From the NCBI RefSeq assembly GCF_944385615.1, contig NZ_CALWXV010000006.1:16404-80403 (forward strand): DNA of 64,000 nucleotides, read 5' to 3'. Source of the DNA: an uncultured Flavonifractor sp. Lineage in GTDB: Bacteria; Bacillota; Clostridia; Oscillospirales; Oscillospiraceae. The position numbers and the translations under genes were made by a program. Positions within the stretch are counted from its first letter, which is position 1. The number at the start of each line of letters is the position of its first letter. Below are positions 1 through 6,611 of this stretch, in pieces. The notes under the pieces were generated by a model. It was not told where the DNA came from. It saw only the letters and a list, made by a program, of their open reading frames with translations, and did not search any database.

Positions 1-285
1 GATAGACATGGAACACTGGACCTTTGCCCCGTCGAAGTAGAAGGCCGCCGCCCGGCGGTAAGCCTCCAGATCGGAGATGCAGTTTCCCACCCCCTGGGCC
101 ACCGCCTTCATGCAGTCTGGGAAGGAGCCGCCCTGGGCCACCGCCTGGGCAAACTCCTCATTCTGGCGGCAGAACTCCAGCAGGGCGTCCCGCACAGCGC
201 TTTTCATGGCGGACTCCTTGTGTCCGGTGACGGCCTTGTATTCCTCCTTCAGCCGGGCCTCCGCCTGCTCATACCAGGTACTCAC
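1..285 (-). CDS. PcfK-like / AcrIIA9-family protein, 3' end off window
   Basis: Ninety-five codons are visible from a GTG start preceded by GGGAGG; the frame runs open off the left edge. The start overlaps the stop of the upstream DUF3102 frame as GTGA, so the two are translationally coupled. The sequence begins VSTWYEQAEARLKEEYKAV, followed by a segment with SFPDCMKAVAQGVG and ISDLEAYRRAAAFYFDGAKV. This arrangement (Asp-Cys, then a helix, then a Tyr-containing C-terminal strand) resembles PcfK-like proteins of conjugative elements, a family that includes the Cas9 inhibitor AcrIIA9. The family call is from memory of similar proteins and may be wrong; anti-CRISPR activity is only a possibility. 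Confidence 0.5.
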   Translation of the reverse strand, partial: MSTWYEQAEARLKEEYKAVTGHKESAMKSAVRDALLEFCRQNEEFAQAVAQGGSFPDCMKAVAQGVGNCISDLEAYRRAAAFYFDGAKVQCSMSI

Positions 286-1231
286 TTTGCACACCTCCCA
301 ATTTGCTCAGACAGAGCCATTAGAGCCTTTTCCATGATCTGGGCAGTGTCCTGGTCCTCCCGGCCCCGCGCATGGAAGAGTAGTTTCAGCATCTGGTTGG
401 CGTGATCCTTGGCCTGGTTGAAGAACACCTCAAACTGGGCCAGGTCCTTGTCCCCGGCCAAGTTCTCCCGCTTTTCCGCTTTAGCCTGCTCTCCCAGCTT
501 GCGCTGGGCTGCTGCTTCTCCCTGGCCTTGTCCAGCTTGGCCTGCATCCCGGCCACAGCCTCGGCACGGGCCTTCTCAATGGCAGCCTGGTCCACCACCG
601 TCTCCACCGCCACGTCCACCGGCTGGGCCTTCAGGTCAGCCAGTTCAGCCTCCAAACGGGCCACGTCCTGCATGGCCTGTTCCCGGGCGTCCTGCGCGGA
701 GGCCAGACTGGCGTTGAGCATCCCCATGTCCTCCGCCATCTTGGCCCGGGCCTGTTCGGCGGTATGCTTGTCGGCCTCCGCCCGCTGGGCGGCGGCCCTG
801 GCCTCGTCCCGCTCCTTGATGGCCTGCTCCAGCTGGCGGGTGGACAGTTCCTCCACATGGTGCTCCTCGACAAAGGCCTCCCGCTCGTCCGCGGGGATGG
901 CCAGCAGCCGCAGGGCCTTGGTATAGCTCAAATTCCCAAGCGCTTGGGAATTTGCCCCGGCGCCGAACATGGACTGCTGGGGGGCGCCGTACTCCTCAAA
1001 GACTCGCATCAGATTGTTGGCGGTGGACTGGGAATACCCCACCTGCTCCTTGATGTAGTCCCCCCACTGCCCATGGGGCAGGAGAGACTTGACCTCCACC
1101 AACCGGCGGCCGATCTCGATGGCATAGCTCAGCAGCATCTGCTGGGCCTGATGCTGCAACGTGCGGATCTCCAGCGTGACGGTCTCCACCGACCTGGCCG
1201 GAGGGCTTTCTCTGGTGCTGATCTCGTTCAT
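282..1231 (-). pseudogene. DUF3102 protein with a one-base frameshift
   Basis: The start is the ATG giving MNEISTRESPP, nine bases after GGAGG; an ATG three codons upstream lies too close to that site. Residues 15-90 match DUF3102 (IGRRLVEVKSLLPHGQWGDY, then VGYSQSTANNLMRVFEEYG). A long Ala/Glu coiled coil follows. Near position 515 the frame changes: the in-frame continuation becomes low-quality Arg/Trp/Pro-rich sequence, while the -1 frame continues as coiled coil and ends in a plausible domain (DLAQFEVFFNQAKDHANQML, then LLFHARGRED) with a stop at 282. The total of 950 bases is one short of a whole number of codons. One missing G in the coding strand (GAAG-GCAGCAGCC) would restore it. Either a real mutation or a sequencing error. 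Confidence 0.75.
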
Positions 1232-1247
1232 ATCATCCATCCTCCGA

Positions 1248-1583
1248 TCATTTCCGCATCCCCGCCCGTCTGTCGGCTTTGGCCCTGCTGGCACACTCCC
1301 GCCGGTACAGCTCATTGACCCGCTCGCAGTCCGGGCAAAAGGCGGTATAGTCTCCCGGTCGGCCGAACTCCTTACCGCAGCGGCGGCACCGGGGCTTGGC
1401 CGCTGTGCCCAGCTTCTTGACGGTGCAGTTGCAGGCCTCAGTCCGCCAATCCGCGCCCCAGTGCCTCACGGCCGCCCATACTGCGCTCTCCGGGCTCAGG
1501 GAGTTGACTTCCAACTGCCCATACTCCGGGTGGCGCACCTCATACCGCATGACCGGCCCGCTGGTCTGTGCCTGTCTCCTCAT
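1248..1583 (-). CDS. Small zinc-ribbon-like hypothetical protein
   Basis: This encodes 111 residues. The N-terminal half contains YEVRHPEYGQLEVNSLSPES, and the C-terminal half has two CxxC pairs (CRRCGKEFG and FCPDCERV), which suggests a zinc ribbon that could bind nucleic acid or protein. The ATG overlaps the stop of the upstream 49-residue gene (ATGA), so the two are coupled and this start is preferred over Met12. It sits in the same minus-strand run as DUF3102. I do not recognise a named family and no function is proposed. Confidence 0.6.
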   Translation of the reverse strand: MRRQAQTSGPVMRYEVRHPEYGQLEVNSLSPESAVWAAVRHWGADWRTEACNCTVKKLGTAAKPRCRRCGKEFGRPGDYTAFCPDCERVNELYRRECASRAKADRRAGMRK

Positions 1584-1729
1584 AAGATACTCACCGCCCC
1601 GGCTGCCCCCAGGATCACCCCGGCCAAAACCAGCAGCGCCATAAGACCAATGCCGATCAAGTTGGCCCGGACCCGCTGCTGCCGGCGCTTCTCCTCGCGG
1701 GTGACTCTTTTACCCTGATAGATGTACAT
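1580..1729 (-). CDS. 49-residue single-pass membrane protein
   Basis: The sequence starts MYIYQGKRVTREEKRRQQRV, a strongly basic N terminus, then has one hydrophobic segment of about 22 residues (NLIGIGLMALLVLAGVILG) and ends AAGAVSIL. An AGGA site lies upstream of the ATG. Its stop overlaps the next ATG (ATGA), supporting expression as part of the operon. Positive-inside charge predicts the N terminus in the cytoplasm. Tiny membrane proteins of this kind are frequent on mobile elements; no function can be given. Confidence 0.6.
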   Translation of the reverse strand: MYIYQGKRVTREEKRRQQRVRANLIGIGLMALLVLAGVILGAAGAVSIL

Positions 1730-1789
1730 GGTATTTCCTCCTGTGTATGTCCCGGCACGGTTTATCCCGCGCCATTTTGCCAGTGCTGC

Positions 1790-2041
1790 CTATATGCTTA
1801 CTACCTTCATTCCAGGCTTGTATTGGAACCGGCCCACCTTCATTCCGGGCTCCAGCTCCGGCGGTTTGACCGCCTGATTTTCCAGATAGGCGGCTACTTC
1901 ATCAGCCTTGAAGCGAATACACCGCCCTACCTTGTAGGCCGGCAGTCCGTCCCGCTTGGCGGCCAGCCGGTACACTGTCTGCACACACACGCCCCAACGT
2001 GCTGCCACGTCCTGGGCTGTGAGCATTGTCTCTTGGATCAT
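1790..2041 (-). CDS. Excisionase-like HTH_17 DNA-binding protein
   Basis: The product is 83 residues, taken from the ATG (MIQETMLTAQDVAARWGV) seven bases after a strong AAGGAGG; an open frame extends upstream but without such a site. Residues 7-55 form a MerR/excisionase-type winged helix: LTAQDVAARWGV is the recognition helix region, TVYRLAAKRDGLPAYKVGRC the turn and wing, and IRFKADEVAAYLE the closing helix. Proteins of this type act as recombination directionality factors or as small regulators on integrated elements. The presence of an integrase in the same element supports the first role, but the two genes are not adjacent. Confidence 0.75.
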   Translation of the reverse strand: MIQETMLTAQDVAARWGVCVQTVYRLAAKRDGLPAYKVGRCIRFKADEVAAYLENQAVKPPELEPGMKVGRFQYKPGMKVVSI

Positions 2042-2126
2042 GGGTATACCTCCTTCATGTGCCGGGTCCACCCGGCGGCGCTTGCCCACCTCCCACCTCC
2101 CGAGGTTGAAGCTATCCCCGATTGAC

Positions 2127-2321
2127 TTACGTCTCCGGCCTGGTATCCAGGCCGGAGATTTTAATCTCATAGGAGAACCGCTCCTTGCCTTCCTTGACCC
2201 GAAGCCGGTTTTCCCTGGTCAAAGCAGCCTTCAGGGCATATACCGTATCTTCACCCAGGGCCACGGGGGCCATGATTGTGATGTGGTTCTGCCTTTTCTG
2301 GGCCGTTCTGATTGCTATCAC
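2127..2321 (-). CDS. Small hypothetical protein (64 aa)
   Basis: The GTG start (VIAIRTAQKRQNHITI) is chosen because AAGGAGG lies eight bases upstream; an ATG ten codons earlier would place that site inside the coding sequence. The protein has no cysteines and no membrane segment, contains LGEDTVYALKAALTRENRLR, and ends GLDTRPET. It lies between the Cro-like gene and the excisionase-like gene, so it is probably an early gene of the element. I do not recognise a family. Confidence 0.55.
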   Translation of the reverse strand: MIAIRTAQKRQNHITIMAPVALGEDTVYALKAALTRENRLRVKEGKERFSYEIKISGLDTRPET

Positions 2322-2396
2322 TTTATTTACCTCCTTTTGTACCCGCCCCATCAGGAGCGGGGGTCTGCGCTGTGGCGGTCAGACTGGATGCCAACA

Positions 2397-2618
2397 TCAT
2401 GCGCCGGGCTGGTTGGTCAGCCCAAAAAGCTCATTAGGTGTAACTTCCAGTGCATTGGCAATTGCAATGACGTCCGTATCTTTGATAATCTTCCGGCGGT
2501 TCAGAAGTGCGCTGAACTGTTTTTCTGAAAATCCGGCTCTTTCTGCAACGGCACGATGCTTCATTCCTTTTTTCTCGATAATTCTTCTTGTGTTTTCGAT
2601 AATACCGGTCTGGCTCAT
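2397..2618 (-). CDS. Cro-like XRE-family repressor
   Basis: A 73-residue protein consisting of little more than a helix-turn-helix domain: ENTRRIIEKKGMKHRAVAER, then AGFSEKQFSALLNRRK, then DTDVIAIANALEVTPNELFG, a standard XRE (HTH_3) layout. It is transcribed leftwards from a near-consensus promoter (TTGACA, 17 bp, TATCAT) that lies in the divergent region shared with the S24 repressor gene. Size, position and orientation match the Cro-type lytic-direction regulator of temperate elements. It would be the first gene of the leftward operon. Confidence 0.8.
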   Translation of the reverse strand: MSQTGIIENTRRIIEKKGMKHRAVAERAGFSEKQFSALLNRRKIIKDTDVIAIANALEVTPNELFGLTNQPGA

Positions 2619-2639
2619 AGTATCACCCCTTTTATTTTC

Positions 2640-2652
2640 TCAAGATTCTTGA
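2640..2652. promoter_or_regulatory. Repressor operator O1 (13-bp palindrome)
   Basis: TCAAGATTCTTGA is a perfect inverted repeat of six bases around a central T. It lies just downstream of the predicted start of the leftward promoter, where a bound repressor would block the Cro-like gene. A near-identical second copy lies at 2702-2714. Confidence 0.65.
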
Positions 2653-2662
2653 GTGCATCCTC

Positions 2663-2691
2663 ATGATAGCTCAACTTTCTTTATGTGTCAA
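2663..2691 (-). promoter_or_regulatory. Leftward promoter of the element
   Basis: On the minus strand, TTGACA (2691-2686), a 17-bp spacer and TATCAT (2668-2663) form a near-consensus sigma-A promoter driving the Cro-like gene. The two operator palindromes lie on either side of it. Confidence 0.7.
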
Positions 2692-2701
2692 TCCTTTTGT
2701 C

Positions 2702-2714
2702 TAAAGATTCTTGA
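2702..2714. promoter_or_regulatory. Repressor operator O2
   Basis: TAAAGATTCTTGA matches the O1 palindrome at 12 of 13 positions. Its centre is 62 bp from the O1 centre, about six helical turns, which would allow cooperative or looped binding. It lies upstream of both divergent promoters. A half-site TCTTGA is also seen at 2722-2727, overlapping the rightward -35 box. Confidence 0.6.
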
Positions 2715-2724
2715 AGTTTTATCT

Positions 2725-2752
2725 TGACCCTATATAGCAGATGTGATTTAAT
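2725..2752 (+). promoter_or_regulatory. Rightward promoter for the S24 repressor gene
   Basis: TTGACC (2725-2730), a 16-bp spacer and TTTAAT (2747-2752) form a plausible sigma-A promoter ending about 20 bases before the repressor start. The overlapping half-site suggests autoregulation. Confidence 0.5.
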
Positions 2753-2773
2753 AAGGGCACAGAGGTGATGCAG

Positions 2774-3580
2774 ATGGGCATTGGACGAAGAATAAAACAA
2801 GCCCGTGAAGCCGCCGGACTGACACAAGAAGAACTTGGAAAACTTGTTGGCGTAACCGGCTCGGCAATTACCAACTACGAAAAAGAAACCAGCCACCCAA
2901 AGGAGCCAGTCATGTATTCCCTAATAGAGGCTCTTGGTGTTGATGCAAATTTCCTTTTTCAAGATTGTGTAAAAATAAAAAGTGCCCCCTCCGATCTCTC
3001 GGAGGAGGCACATAAGATTGCTGAAAGCTATGAACGGCTGACCGACCACGGCAAGGGGGCGGTCAGGGCGATTTTGGGATATGAAGAAACGGCCCTGGTA
3101 CACTGCTCCCAGCAGGAACAAGCGGCCGGAGAAGCCCTTCCGTTCCCAAAGTCCAGGCGCAGCGGCCCCATGGTGCAGATCAATGTCTACGACCAGCCTT
3201 CCGCCGCGGGCATGGGAAACTATCTGGACAAGCCGGATTTTCACGTGGAGCAGTATCCCATCAGCGTGATCCCGCCCAAAACGGATTTTGGCGTCATCAT
3301 TTCCGGTGACAGCATGGAGCCGAAGGTACACGACGGCGGAACGGTATTCGTCCGCTCCACCCCCAGCGTCGAGCCGGGGAAAATCGGGATCTTCATTCTG
3401 AACGGTCAGGCCTACTGTAAGAAACTGGCCGTGGACCAGGATAACCGGCAGATCCGTCTGGTATCCATCAATCCCGCCTACCCGGACATTCTTGTAGGTG
3501 AGTTTGATTCCTTCCGCACACTGGGTCAGGTCCTTGGCCAGTGGACGACGGGGTATCAGCAGGATATGCTTGGTTGGTGA
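2774..3580 (+). CDS. CI/LexA-like S24 repressor
   Basis: This is 268 residues from the ATG giving MGIGRRIKQAREAAGLTQEE; GAGGTG lies six bases upstream, so earlier GTG/ATG codons are less likely. Residues 1-60 are an XRE helix-turn-helix. A linker follows, and the C-terminal half is an S24 (LexA/CI/UmuD) peptidase domain with the catalytic serine in SGDSMEP (Ser180) and the catalytic lysine in AYCKKLAV (around Lys216). RecA-stimulated self-cleavage is expected from the family and would induce the element after DNA damage. It is divergent from the Cro-like gene across the operator region. Confidence 0.85.
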   Translation: MGIGRRIKQAREAAGLTQEELGKLVGVTGSAITNYEKETSHPKEPVMYSLIEALGVDANFLFQDCVKIKSAPSDLSEEAHKIAESYERLTDHGKGAVRAILGYEETALVHCSQQEQAAGEALPFPKSRRSGPMVQINVYDQPSAAGMGNYLDKPDFHVEQYPISVIPPKTDFGVIISGDSMEPKVHDGGTVFVRSTPSVEPGKIGIFILNGQAYCKKLAVDQDNRQIRLVSINPAYPDILVGEFDSFRTLGQVLGQWTTGYQQDMLGW

Positions 3581-3684
3581 ACTGTCTGTAAAAATACCCC
3601 CTGCTCATGGGACATGGCGGCATTTCATCTGATGGTTTTCTTGTCTTTTTGTAAATCTTTTACTATTGTCTGGAGGGAATATTC

Positions 3685-4245
3685 ATGCCTAGTTCTTTTA
3701 GACCCCTTCGCACCGCAGAAGATTTGTATGATTATTGCAAAACCTATGATATGGGCATCGGCTCCTTTAAATTTTGGAGTGTAAGGCATTTTCGCTTAAT
3801 AGAGGATGAATTAAAACCAAACGAGGTTGTTTTTACCGCTTTTGTGGGCTTAATCAATAAATTCAATTATTCATTTGCCATCACAAACGATCGAATCCTT
3901 CTGTCCAAGCAAGCCCTTGTCGGCAGTTTTGTCAAATCCATTTCCCTTAAGAATATCAACGACATTACACTGGAAAAAGGCCCTATACACGGCTTTATCG
4001 AGATTGACACCGCAAAAGAACGTGTGAAAATTGTGGTGCTTAAGAACTGCGCCGACAATATCCATGAGTGCATCCACAAAGCCCTTGATATGGCAAAGCA
4101 GTTTTCCGCTTCAAAGGCATCCGAGGCCACAGCCTCAGCTTATAGTGAGGCGGATGAGCTTGCAAAGTTCAAAAAACTTTATGACGATGGAGTCATCACA
4201 CAGGAAGAATTTGAGGCCAAGAAGCGGCAGCTTTTGGGGCTTTAA
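3685..4245 (+). CDS. PH-like (bPH) domain protein with C-terminal SHOCT
   Basis: This encodes 186 residues starting six bases after CTGGAGGGA. Residues 45-135 are a bacterial PH-like domain (NEVVFTAFVGLINKFNY, ITNDRILLSKQALVG, then ISLKNINDITLEKGPIHGFI). Residues 155-186 are a SHOCT motif: LAKFKKLYDDGVITQEEFEA followed by KKRQLLGL. SHOCT tails usually mediate oligomerisation or membrane-linked assembly. It is noticeably more A/T-rich than its neighbours, consistent with separate acquisition. It appears to be cargo of the element; its specific role is unknown. Confidence 0.7.
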   Translation: MPSSFRPLRTAEDLYDYCKTYDMGIGSFKFWSVRHFRLIEDELKPNEVVFTAFVGLINKFNYSFAITNDRILLSKQALVGSFVKSISLKNINDITLEKGPIHGFIEIDTAKERVKIVVLKNCADNIHECIHKALDMAKQFSASKASEATASAYSEADELAKFKKLYDDGVITQEEFEAKKRQLLGL

Positions 4246-4373
4246 GTCTACACAAACAAGTGCGGCTCCCGCTCGGGGACAGAACCTACACCGTCCCCGG
4301 CAGCGGCTGAACCTACCGGCCATATCCATCCGCCGCGGAGCGGAATGTACAGAGAAAAGAGAGGATGTTCGTT

Positions 4374-5099
4374 ATGAATGGCAAGGTCTTACTGCTCTTG
4401 CCCACAGCACTGCTATTAGCCGCCTGCTCGGCTGACCCTGCTGTCCAGTCTGCAACTCCGTCCCAGCAGGCCCAGCAGGCCCAACCTTCCCAAAGCGCCG
4501 CGCCCGTTATGGAAAGCGCCCCCGTTGATGAAAACGCTTATATCCTGGAGGCCTGCTCCAGCTATGCTTCCGGGGAATATATCAAAATATCCGGCATGGA
4601 TGGAAAAACTACCATTGACCTATACGATCCTGAGACCGCCGTGCAGCTGGTCAAGGCAAAGAGCGCATCCGCTATGCCTGATGGATGGGACTCTCTCCGG
4701 GACGGCATCGTGGCTCTTTCCGCTGACCTGGACCCCCTTTCTGGGACAAGCACGGTCTTGATCTACCTGAAAGACGCGGAGGAGGGTGATATCTATCTCA
4801 CTGCCTCCGGCGGCTCTGTCATATACGACGCATTTACTGGACAGGCCCCAGCCGTATACAACGCACCGACGATCAGCCTGGCGGAGTTTAACCAGATCTC
4901 CACCGGAATGAGCTATGACGAGGTGGTGGCCATTATCGGTTCCAGTGGAACGCTGCTTTCAGAAACGGATCTTGGCCTTGGTCCTGAATATGTCACGGCC
5001 ATGTGGACGTGGGAGGGAGAGGGCTCTCTGGGCGCAAATGCCAATGTTATGTTCCAGGGCAATGAGGTCTCCAGCAAGGCACAATTTGGGTTGGAATAA
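4374..5099 (+). CDS. Lipoprotein with DUF3862/SmpA-like C-terminal domain
   Basis: The start MNGKVLLLLPTALLLAAC is nine bases from AGAGAGG; the ATG three codons upstream is too close. The lipobox LLAAC marks Cys18 as the lipidated residue. A Gln/Ala/Pro-rich linker follows. The middle is unassigned. The last 75 residues (FNQISTGMSYDEVVAIIGSS, then VTAMWTWEGEGS, then ANVMFQGNEVSSKAQFGL) resemble the DUF3862/BamE-SmpA-like fold found in many clostridial lipoproteins. It should be anchored on the outer face of the membrane. Probably cargo of the element; 241 residues. Confidence 0.75.
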   Translation: MNGKVLLLLPTALLLAACSADPAVQSATPSQQAQQAQPSQSAAPVMESAPVDENAYILEACSSYASGEYIKISGMDGKTTIDLYDPETAVQLVKAKSASAMPDGWDSLRDGIVALSADLDPLSGTSTVLIYLKDAEEGDIYLTASGGSVIYDAFTGQAPAVYNAPTISLAEFNQISTGMSYDEVVAIIGSSGTLLSETDLGLGPEYVTAMWTWEGEGSLGANANVMFQGNEVSSKAQFGLE

Positions 5100-5216
5100 A
5101 ATAAGTGCCGCCCCCGGTGCTGCAACACCGAGAGCGGTCACATGGGTAGGAAGGTGAAAGGTTTGGACAGCCCCTTCACCCTCCTAGAATATCATACTTG
5201 TAGGAGGGTTTCAAGC

Positions 5217-6413
5217 ATGGCAAGGCGTGCAGAATTTTATTTTGATGAAAAGACCGGATATTACCGGAAGCGGCTCAAGCTCCAGAACGGCACCTACAAA
5301 GATGTAAGGGCCAAGAGCAAGGAGGACCTACGGGCCAAACTCTATGAGCTGGAGACGGCCCAACGGATGGGCCTAATCCTGGATGACAAAACCACCGTGG
5401 CCCAGCTCCTGGCCCAATGGTATACCAACCGCAAAGACGGCCTTTCCTATTCCCGGCGGCGGGATTATGTAAATGCCATCAATAATCACATCTGCCCCAT
5501 CATCGGTGGATACCAACTGAAAGCGGTCAAGCCGGAGGACTGCCAGCGCGTCATGGCGGCTCTGGCTGGAAAATCCCATTCCCTCCAGGTCAAGGTGCTA
5601 GGCGTTATGAATATGGCGTTTGACTGCGCTGTGGAAAACGGCCTGATTTTCCGCTCGCCCAGCACAAAGTTGAAGGCGGGCGGCACCCCTACCGCCGAAA
5701 AGGTCCCCCTTACCCCCGAGCAGTGCGACGCACTGGAAGAGGCTATAAGGGGCACCCGCGCATACCTGTTTGTGCTGCTGGGCCTCTATACCGGCCTGCG
5801 CCGGGAGGAAATCTGCGGCTTGCGCTGGAGTGATGTGGAGCTGAACGCCACAACCCCTCATCTCACAGTAAACAATGCTGTGCGCTTTGAGGGCGGAAAA
5901 GGCATCTTTCCTTCCCCTCTGAAAACTAAGGCAGCCCACCGCACTATCCCCCTGCCCGCTAAGCTGACGGATGCCCTGCGCTCCGCCAAAGCTAACAGCA
6001 ATAGTGTTTTTGTGGTACCAGCCAAAGACGGTACCAACGCCAGCCTCCAGACCGTGCGCAATCTCATGGCAATTATCGAGCGGCGCAGCGTTTGCAATTC
6101 TCTAGCTTCTCCAGAAGAAACCAACGGAAAGCGGCGCGGCCCACAGATCCAGCGGATGCTGGATTTTTCCGTCACTCCCCACTTGCTCCGCCATACCTAT
6201 ATCACCCGTCTGTGCCAGTCTAAAATGGATATTAAAAAGATTCAATATCTGGCTGGCCACAGCGATATTAAAATGACCCTTGGTATCTATAGCCATGTAG
6301 TCGGAAATACACCGGATGAACTGATCGACGCCGTGGAAAATGCCTTTTCGGGGCAAAACTCGGGGCAAAAGGAAAATGCTCAACACGAAAATGTATTGAG
6401 TATCAATGGATAG
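5217..6413 (+). CDS. Tyrosine recombinase (integrase)
   Basis: Start MARRAEFYFDEKTGYYRKR is chosen for GGAGGG six bases upstream, giving 398 residues. The N terminus is an AP2-like arm-binding domain, residues 60-160 a SAM-like core-binding domain (TTVAQLLAQWYTNRKDG), and residues 170-390 the catalytic domain. Catalytic residues seen are Arg195 (TGLRREEICGLRW), His322 and Arg325 (HLLRHTYITR), His348 (LAGHSDIKMT) and the nucleophile Tyr358 (GIYSHVVG). It is the last gene before the tRNA fragment, the usual place for an integrase relative to its attachment site. It should integrate and excise the element. Confidence 0.95.
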   Translation: MARRAEFYFDEKTGYYRKRLKLQNGTYKDVRAKSKEDLRAKLYELETAQRMGLILDDKTTVAQLLAQWYTNRKDGLSYSRRRDYVNAINNHICPIIGGYQLKAVKPEDCQRVMAALAGKSHSLQVKVLGVMNMAFDCAVENGLIFRSPSTKLKAGGTPTAEKVPLTPEQCDALEEAIRGTRAYLFVLLGLYTGLRREEICGLRWSDVELNATTPHLTVNNAVRFEGGKGIFPSPLKTKAAHRTIPLPAKLTDALRSAKANSNSVFVVPAKDGTNASLQTVRNLMAIIERRSVCNSLASPEETNGKRRGPQIQRMLDFSVTPHLLRHTYITRLCQSKMDIKKIQYLAGHSDIKMTLGIYSHVVGNTPDELIDAVENAFSGQNSGQKENAQHENVLSING

Positions 6414-6440
6414 ACCGTTTTTCTATATTATGCTTCACAC

Positions 6441-6478
6441 GCAAGGGGTCACAGATTCGAGTTCTGTCGTCTCCACCA
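6441..6478 (+). other. Attachment site: 3' fragment of a tRNA gene
   Basis: A complete T arm (ACAGA stem, TTCGAGT loop, TCTGT stem at 6451-6467) is followed by a seven-base acceptor strand CGTCTCC and ACCA. No D arm or anticodon arm precedes it, so this is the crossover remnant left by integration into a tRNA 3' end. The complementary acceptor strand GGAGACG of the intact tRNA is expected beyond the left end of the element. The isotype cannot be told from this fragment. Confidence 0.8.
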
Positions 6479-6481
6479 TAA

Positions 6482-6512
6482 AAAAGGACATCCGATTTGG
6501 ATGTCCTTTTTT
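6482..6512 (+). terminator. Terminator of the original tRNA transcript
   Basis: The hairpin GGACATCC / GGATGTCC with loop GATTT is followed by six T. It follows the tRNA fragment directly and was presumably the terminator of the tRNA gene before the element inserted. Confidence 0.85.
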
Positions 6513-6611
6513 ATTATGTTTCCCTGCTGCACAGAAAAGCCCTTCTCCCCTTGCGGATTTGAACCGCCCGTATTACAATGGGGTTGTACAAAACTGACAA
6601 GGAGGTGCCCC

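Larger units (their letters stand above)
1..6478. mobile_element. Right end of a tRNA-integrated prophage/ICE-like element
   Basis: The segment carries a typical temperate-element set: minus-strand accessory genes, an excisionase-like HTH protein, a divergent Cro-like/CI-like repressor pair, and a tyrosine integrase as the last gene. Immediately after the integrase lies a tRNA 3' end without the rest of a tRNA, which is the usual right attachment site for such integrases. The left end is outside the window, so size and type (phage, ICE or mobilizable island) cannot be decided. DUF3102 and PcfK-like genes are, from family knowledge, common on clostridial conjugative elements and phages. Confidence 0.8.

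Noticed and set aside
6553-6567. T-arm-like sequence on the minus strand (GCGG-TTCAAAT-CCGC)
   Set aside because: The stem is only four base pairs and no acceptor, anticodon or D arm can be built around it.
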